A DNA stretch of 64,000 nucleotides from Chitinophagales bacterium (GTDB lineage: Bacteria > Bacteroidota > Bacteroidia > Chitinophagales > Chitinophagaceae), in NCBI GenBank assembly GCA_017303855.1, contig JAFLBL010000015.1, positions 30,359 through 94,358 of the forward strand, given 5' to 3'. A model generated the notes under the pieces. It made no database searches and had not been told where the DNA came from. It was given only the letters and a program-made list of their open reading frames with translations. The position numbers and the translations under genes are program-made. Below are positions 60,575 to 64,000 of the stretch, piece by piece; within the stretch, counting starts at the first letter, position 1; every line of letters starts with the position of its first letter.

Positions 60575-62446
60575 TTATTTCAACATTTCAAACACAAAAC
60601 TCTCTCTGGGCTTCAGTTCCAGTGAAGTCATTGCAATAATCTCTCCGGTAACCACATTTCGGAGCTTTGTAAATCCGGCTGTACGTTCGGCCAGGTAGTT
60701 CCAGTCCGGTTTAAACGGTTGAGTACCCGTATGGGAAATCACCATGACCGTCTGTGTGGCATCATACCTGAAATAAGTATACACCCCGTCTTTGGGCAGG
60801 TACTGCATAAGCTTACCGGAACCGATTGCCGAAGAGGTTTTGCGAAAACCCGCTACCGCTTTTACATAGCTGAATGCTTCATTCTCCTGTGCGTTACGGC
60901 CGGCAGCAGTGAATTTATCCTCCTTATCTCCCTCCCATCCACCGGGAAAATCACGTCGTACTTCGGCGTCAGACGGATTTTTATAATTCTTCATCAGTAT
61001 TTCACTGCCATAGTAAAGTTGCGGAATACCCCGTTGGGTCAGCAGGATATTGATCGCCATTTTATATTTGGCAAAGTCTTCCCCGATGACCGAATAAAAA
61101 CGGTCGAGATCATGATTGTCGAGGAAAATACAATTGCGCATCGGGTTTTTATACAATACATCCTGCGCCAGTACCTGGTAAAGTTTATTGGCGCCTTCAT
61201 TCCATCCATATGGCTGATTCAGCAGATCATTCATTGCGAAATACAAGGGAAAATCGGTTACACCCTGGCTGTTATGTTTAAACGGAACGGCCATATTGTT
61301 TTCACAGAAATATGCGCTGTTGGTCACGCTTTGTACCCAGGCCTCTCCAAATACGGTTAGTTTTGGAAACTCGCGGTATAAGGCTTCATTTACTTTATTG
61401 AGAAAAACCGGATCGCTGTAGAAATAAGTATCCACCCGCCAGCCATCAATACCGAACTCTTCTGTAGCCCAGACCGCATATTGTATCAGGAACGTGGATA
61501 CAAACGGATTGCGCTGATTGATATCGGCCAGGAAAGGGGTAAACCAGCCATCGAGAGCGGTTCTGGTATCAATGGCGGAGGCATACGGATCCACCAGCGG
61601 CTGATCTTTATAGGAAGTATTGGTATAAGACGGCCACCTGTTGAGCCAGCTGCTGTCCGGCAGGTCGCGGATCAGAAAATGATCTTTTCCTAAATGATTA
61701 TACACCGCGTCCTGGATAATTTTCATTCCTTTCTTATGTGCGGCGCTGATCAGTGAATGATAAGCCGAATTCCCGCCCAGTCGTTTATCCACCTGGTATT
61801 GATTGGTAAAAGCATACCCGTGATAGGTAGCCCTGGATGTGCCCCCTTCCATGGTACGGGCCATATCATTCTCCACCACCGGCGTCATCCATATTGAGGT
61901 TGCGCCCAGTTCCTGCAGATAATCCAGTTTATTCTCCACCCCTTTCAGATCGCCCCCGTGCCGGTCAAACGGATTGTTGCGGTCATGTCCGTGGTCGCGC
62001 ATATCAGGATAGAAGTCGTTGGATGGATCTGCATTGCTGAAACGGTCGGGCATGATGAGGTAGACCAGGTCTTTGGCGGATACACCTTGTACGCGGGATA
62101 TCCCGTTCTCCCGGTTTCTGGCTTTCAGTTCATAGTCAAAGTAAGTCCATTCATTACGTATGATGCCGCCAAATGAGAATTTCACTTTCTGGGGTTTGGC
62201 ATTCTTAGCAATTTCCAGGTCCACAAGTATGTAATGCCGGTTGGCTAACCGGTGTACTTTAAGCACTTTTACATCCGGACTGCCCGACGAAAAAACCAGT
62301 TTATCCACGGCGATATTTTTAGTACTGTGGATCATCAACTGGAGTTTATTATTCTTCATCCCTGTCCACCAATGGGTGGGATAAACGTTTTGAGCACAAA
62401 GAGTCAGCTGCGAAAAAAGCAGAGCGGCAAATAAAACAAACTTCAT
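60575..62446 (-). CDS. Secreted alpha-amylase/neopullulanase-like GH13 enzyme
   Basis: 623 residues. Signal peptide MKFVLFAALLFSQLTLCAQ. Residues 21-110 are a cyclomaltodextrinase-type N-terminal domain (VYPTHWWTGMKNNKLQLMIHSTKN). The GH13 barrel has nucleophile Asp in DGWRVDTYFY (about 336), acid/base Glu in VFGEAWVQS (about 369) and FLDNHDLDRF (about 446). It resembles SusA. It hydrolyses alpha-1,4-glucan outside the cytoplasm; the SLC45-like transporter gene 10 bp upstream in the same operon would import the products. Confidence 0.93.
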   Translation of the reverse strand: MKFVLFAALLFSQLTLCAQNVYPTHWWTGMKNNKLQLMIHSTKNIAVDKLVFSSGSPDVKVLKVHRLANRHYILVDLEIAKNAKPQKVKFSFGGIIRNEWTYFDYELKARNRENGISRVQGVSAKDLVYLIMPDRFSNADPSNDFYPDMRDHGHDRNNPFDRHGGDLKGVENKLDYLQELGATSIWMTPVVENDMARTMEGGTSRATYHGYAFTNQYQVDKRLGGNSAYHSLISAAHKKGMKIIQDAVYNHLGKDHFLIRDLPDSSWLNRWPSYTNTSYKDQPLVDPYASAIDTRTALDGWFTPFLADINQRNPFVSTFLIQYAVWATEEFGIDGWRVDTYFYSDPVFLNKVNEALYREFPKLTVFGEAWVQSVTNSAYFCENNMAVPFKHNSQGVTDFPLYFAMNDLLNQPYGWNEGANKLYQVLAQDVLYKNPMRNCIFLDNHDLDRFYSVIGEDFAKYKMAINILLTQRGIPQLYYGSEILMKNYKNPSDAEVRRDFPGGWEGDKEDKFTAAGRNAQENEAFSYVKAVAGFRKTSSAIGSGKLMQYLPKDGVYTYFRYDATQTVMVISHTGTQPFKPDWNYLAERTAGFTKLRNVVTGEIIAMTSLELKPRESFVFEMLK

Positions 62447-62456
62447 ATCAGCAGAT

Positions 62457-63806
62457 TTACAAATTTGAAGATTCAGACTTGTTTTCCTTCACAATCAGCA
62501 GGCAAACAATGGCTGCTGTAACCAGCAGCAATCCACCGATCAGTACTGCAATCAGCCGGTCATTGTGCAGGAAATTTTCCATAATTTTTCCAAAAAACAG
62601 GGAAGCCAGAATTTCAGGAAGGACTATAAAGAAATTGAAGATCCCCATGTAGATACCCATTTTTCCCTGCGGAATTGAACCGGCAAGCATGGAATATGGC
62701 ATGGAAAGAATGGATGACCAGGCAATACCAACCATACTCATGGATATATACAGCATCCAGGGTTCTGTTATGAAATTAACAGAGATCAGTCCCAGGCCAC
62801 CGATCAGTAAACAGGCTGTATGGGTCAGTTTCTTTCCAAGTTTACCCACCCAGAACGGAATAGAAAAAGCAAAAAGAAATGTTACCAGGTTGAGAATGGC
62901 TGAAGTATTATTGGCATGCTCAAGACCTTTTGTATAGACTTCACTGTTGTTCAAAGCGTCACCGCCGAAAATATCTGCAGCAACTCCCGTACTGTAATAA
63001 AACCACATCAGGAAAAGTCCCGGCCATGTCAGGAACTGAACAATCGCCAGTCTTTTCATCTGGGAAGGCATGGATACAATAGCATTGAATATTTCACTGA
63101 CAATGCCACTCCCCTTTCCGGCCGCTTTTTCTTTTGCCATGTTTTCCTTCCAGTCAGGATCAGAAGGAGGATACTCCCTGCTTCTGAAAACAGTATATAA
63201 AACGGCAAAAAGAAAAACGAAAGCACCAATGTAGAATGACCACATTATATTCTGCGGAATTCCACCGGCTCCTTTATCTCTTGAAATGCCAAACCACTGT
63301 ACCAGTATACCGGGCAGGAAACCGGCAATAAAAGAAGCAGCACCGATAAACATGCTTTGCATGGCATAACCAAATGACCGTTGCTTCTCATCCAGATTAT
63401 CCGCAACAAATGCCCTGAATGGTTCCATACTGATATTGATGCAGGAATCAAGTATCCATAAAGTACCGGCTGCCATCCAGACCGCAGAAGAGTTCGGCAT
63501 TACAAATAAAGCGAGTGAGCTGAGAATAGCCCCGACCAGAAAATATGGACGCCTGCGGCCCAGTCGCGGATTCCAGGTACGATCACTGAAATAACCAATA
63601 ATTGGCTGAACGAGCAATCCTGTCATTGGTGCAGCCAGCCATAAACCGGGTATTTCTTCGGGCTTGGCACCCAGATACTCATAAATGGCACTCATATTTC
63701 CCATCTGCAGGCTCCAGCCAAACTGGATACCAAAGAAACCAAAACACATATTCCATATTTGCCAGAAAGACAAGCGTGGCTTGACGCCGGTAAAAGCAGA
63801 AGACAT
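62457..63806 (-). CDS. MFS sugar transporter, SLC45/maltose-sucrose type
   Basis: 449 residues from the ATG at 63806, twelve membrane helices. FWQIWNMCFGFFGIQFGWSLQMGNMSAIYEYLGA and SDRTWNPRLGRRRPYFLVGAI are the hallmark of the SLC45-like sugar:H+ symporters of bacteria (maltose or sucrose). It is first in the operon with the amylase. A perfect inverted repeat, AAGGTACACA-TT-TGTGTACCTT, lies 55 bp upstream of the start and is a candidate operator. Confidence 0.92.
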   Translation of the reverse strand: MSSAFTGVKPRLSFWQIWNMCFGFFGIQFGWSLQMGNMSAIYEYLGAKPEEIPGLWLAAPMTGLLVQPIIGYFSDRTWNPRLGRRRPYFLVGAILSSLALFVMPNSSAVWMAAGTLWILDSCINISMEPFRAFVADNLDEKQRSFGYAMQSMFIGAASFIAGFLPGILVQWFGISRDKGAGGIPQNIMWSFYIGAFVFLFAVLYTVFRSREYPPSDPDWKENMAKEKAAGKGSGIVSEIFNAIVSMPSQMKRLAIVQFLTWPGLFLMWFYYSTGVAADIFGGDALNNSEVYTKGLEHANNTSAILNLVTFLFAFSIPFWVGKLGKKLTHTACLLIGGLGLISVNFITEPWMLYISMSMVGIAWSSILSMPYSMLAGSIPQGKMGIYMGIFNFFIVLPEILASLFFGKIMENFLHNDRLIAVLIGGLLLVTAAIVCLLIVKENKSESSNL

Positions 63807-63861
63807 AAGCAATCGGATTTAATTTGCTAAAACTAAAGGAAAGGTAATCATTAATATGTAA

Positions 63862-63883
63862 AAGGTACACATTTGTGTACCTT
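63862..63883. promoter_or_regulatory. Perfect 10-bp inverted repeat, candidate sugar-responsive operator
   Basis: AAGGTACACA (63862-63871), TT, TGTGTACCTT (63874-63883). It lies between the glgC stop and the transporter-amylase operon. With only 2 bp between arms it is a poor RNA hairpin, so a protein-binding site is favoured. LacI-type operators usually have a central CG, which is absent here. Confidence 0.5.
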
Positions 63884-63912
63884 AAAAATTGTAGTCTTTA
63901 TGTAAGCCGGGG

Positions 63913-64000
63913 TCAGATGACAAATCCGTTTGGAATAACCGCTCCTTTTTTCACTACCACGATGCCTTCTTTTACGGTATACAAAGGGAAATCGCCATTT
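63913..64000 (-). CDS. glgC: Glucose-1-phosphate adenylyltransferase, C-terminal end (partial)
   Basis: The minus strand is open from the window edge to a TGA at 63915-63913, encoding NGDFPLYTVKEGIVVVKKGAVIP then NGFVI. This matches the end of the left-handed beta-helix of bacterial GlgC (DGIVVVKKGAVIPPGTVI). Only 28 residues are in the window, so the assignment rests on this tail and on the neighbouring glgB, amylase and sugar transporter genes. GlgC makes ADP-glucose for glycogen synthesis. Confidence 0.75.
   Translation of the reverse strand, partial: NGDFPLYTVKEGIVVVKKGAVIPNGFVI

Overview
The window looks like chromosomal DNA from a member of Bacteroidota, most likely the Chitinophagaceae/Sphingobacteriia side. 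The evidence is type IX secretion (T9SS) sorting domains of both kinds, a PorP/SprF protein, a GLPGLI-family protein, DUF4249, DUF4403 and DUF3822 proteins, many SCx-type lipoproteins, a short 291-residue primary sigma factor, and TAnnTTTG promoter boxes with almost no Shine-Dalgarno use. No rRNA or tRNA gene, CRISPR array, prophage or intact insertion sequence was seen.

Layout. 1-8094 (minus): a very large adhesin-like protein with PKD modules and a type-B T9SS C-terminus, a PorP/SprF partner, and the start of a second adhesin cut by the window edge. 8095-9383: a gene-free stretch with an AT-rich island and several repeats. 9384-18700: small lipoproteins, pyrE, a Nudix hydrolase, a thioesterase, coaD, pyrB, pyrR, a P5C dehydrogenase, prfB with its programmed +1 frameshift, and a dienelactone hydrolase. 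18788-25982: lipoproteins, a CPBP-family membrane protein, the RNase P RNA gene, a Smr protein, an amino-acid permease and a polyprenyl synthase. 25998-31024 (minus): a tight housekeeping run of DUF3822, rsmD, 5-formyl-THF cyclo-ligase, lpxK and rnr. 31061-41622: MATE transporter, folB, trxB, DUF4249 lipoprotein, primary sigma factor, lgt, bacilliredoxin, Hsp20, small lipoproteins and arginine decarboxylase. 41720-53509: unknown secreted proteins, a T9SS type-A cargo protein, HAD phosphatase, dnaK, YdeI/OmdA-like protein, DUF4403, GtrA and argS. 53736-64000: a TPR protein, glgB, an outer-membrane beta-barrel protein with a GLPGLI protein, a secreted GH13 amylase with an SLC45-like sugar transporter, and the 3' end of glgC. 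This last part is an alpha-glucan uptake and glycogen-synthesis cluster.

The most unusual thing is in the spacers. At least thirteen intergenic regions carry short degenerate tandem arrays built on 7-bp units (GAGTCGG, GAGATGT, GTTAGTA, GAGTAAT, AAGTACG, GGGTTTA) or 8-bp units (GTTGAAAG, GTTGAGGT, GTTTAGTT). In most sites the left array is G-leading on the plus strand, the right array is its C-leading counterpart, and a core separates them. Arrays start at or inside stop codons of several neighbouring genes. Two sites share a clearly related core. Separately, the RNase P RNA gene has palindrome-like sequences in its P3 and P12 arms. These points are set out in the findings.
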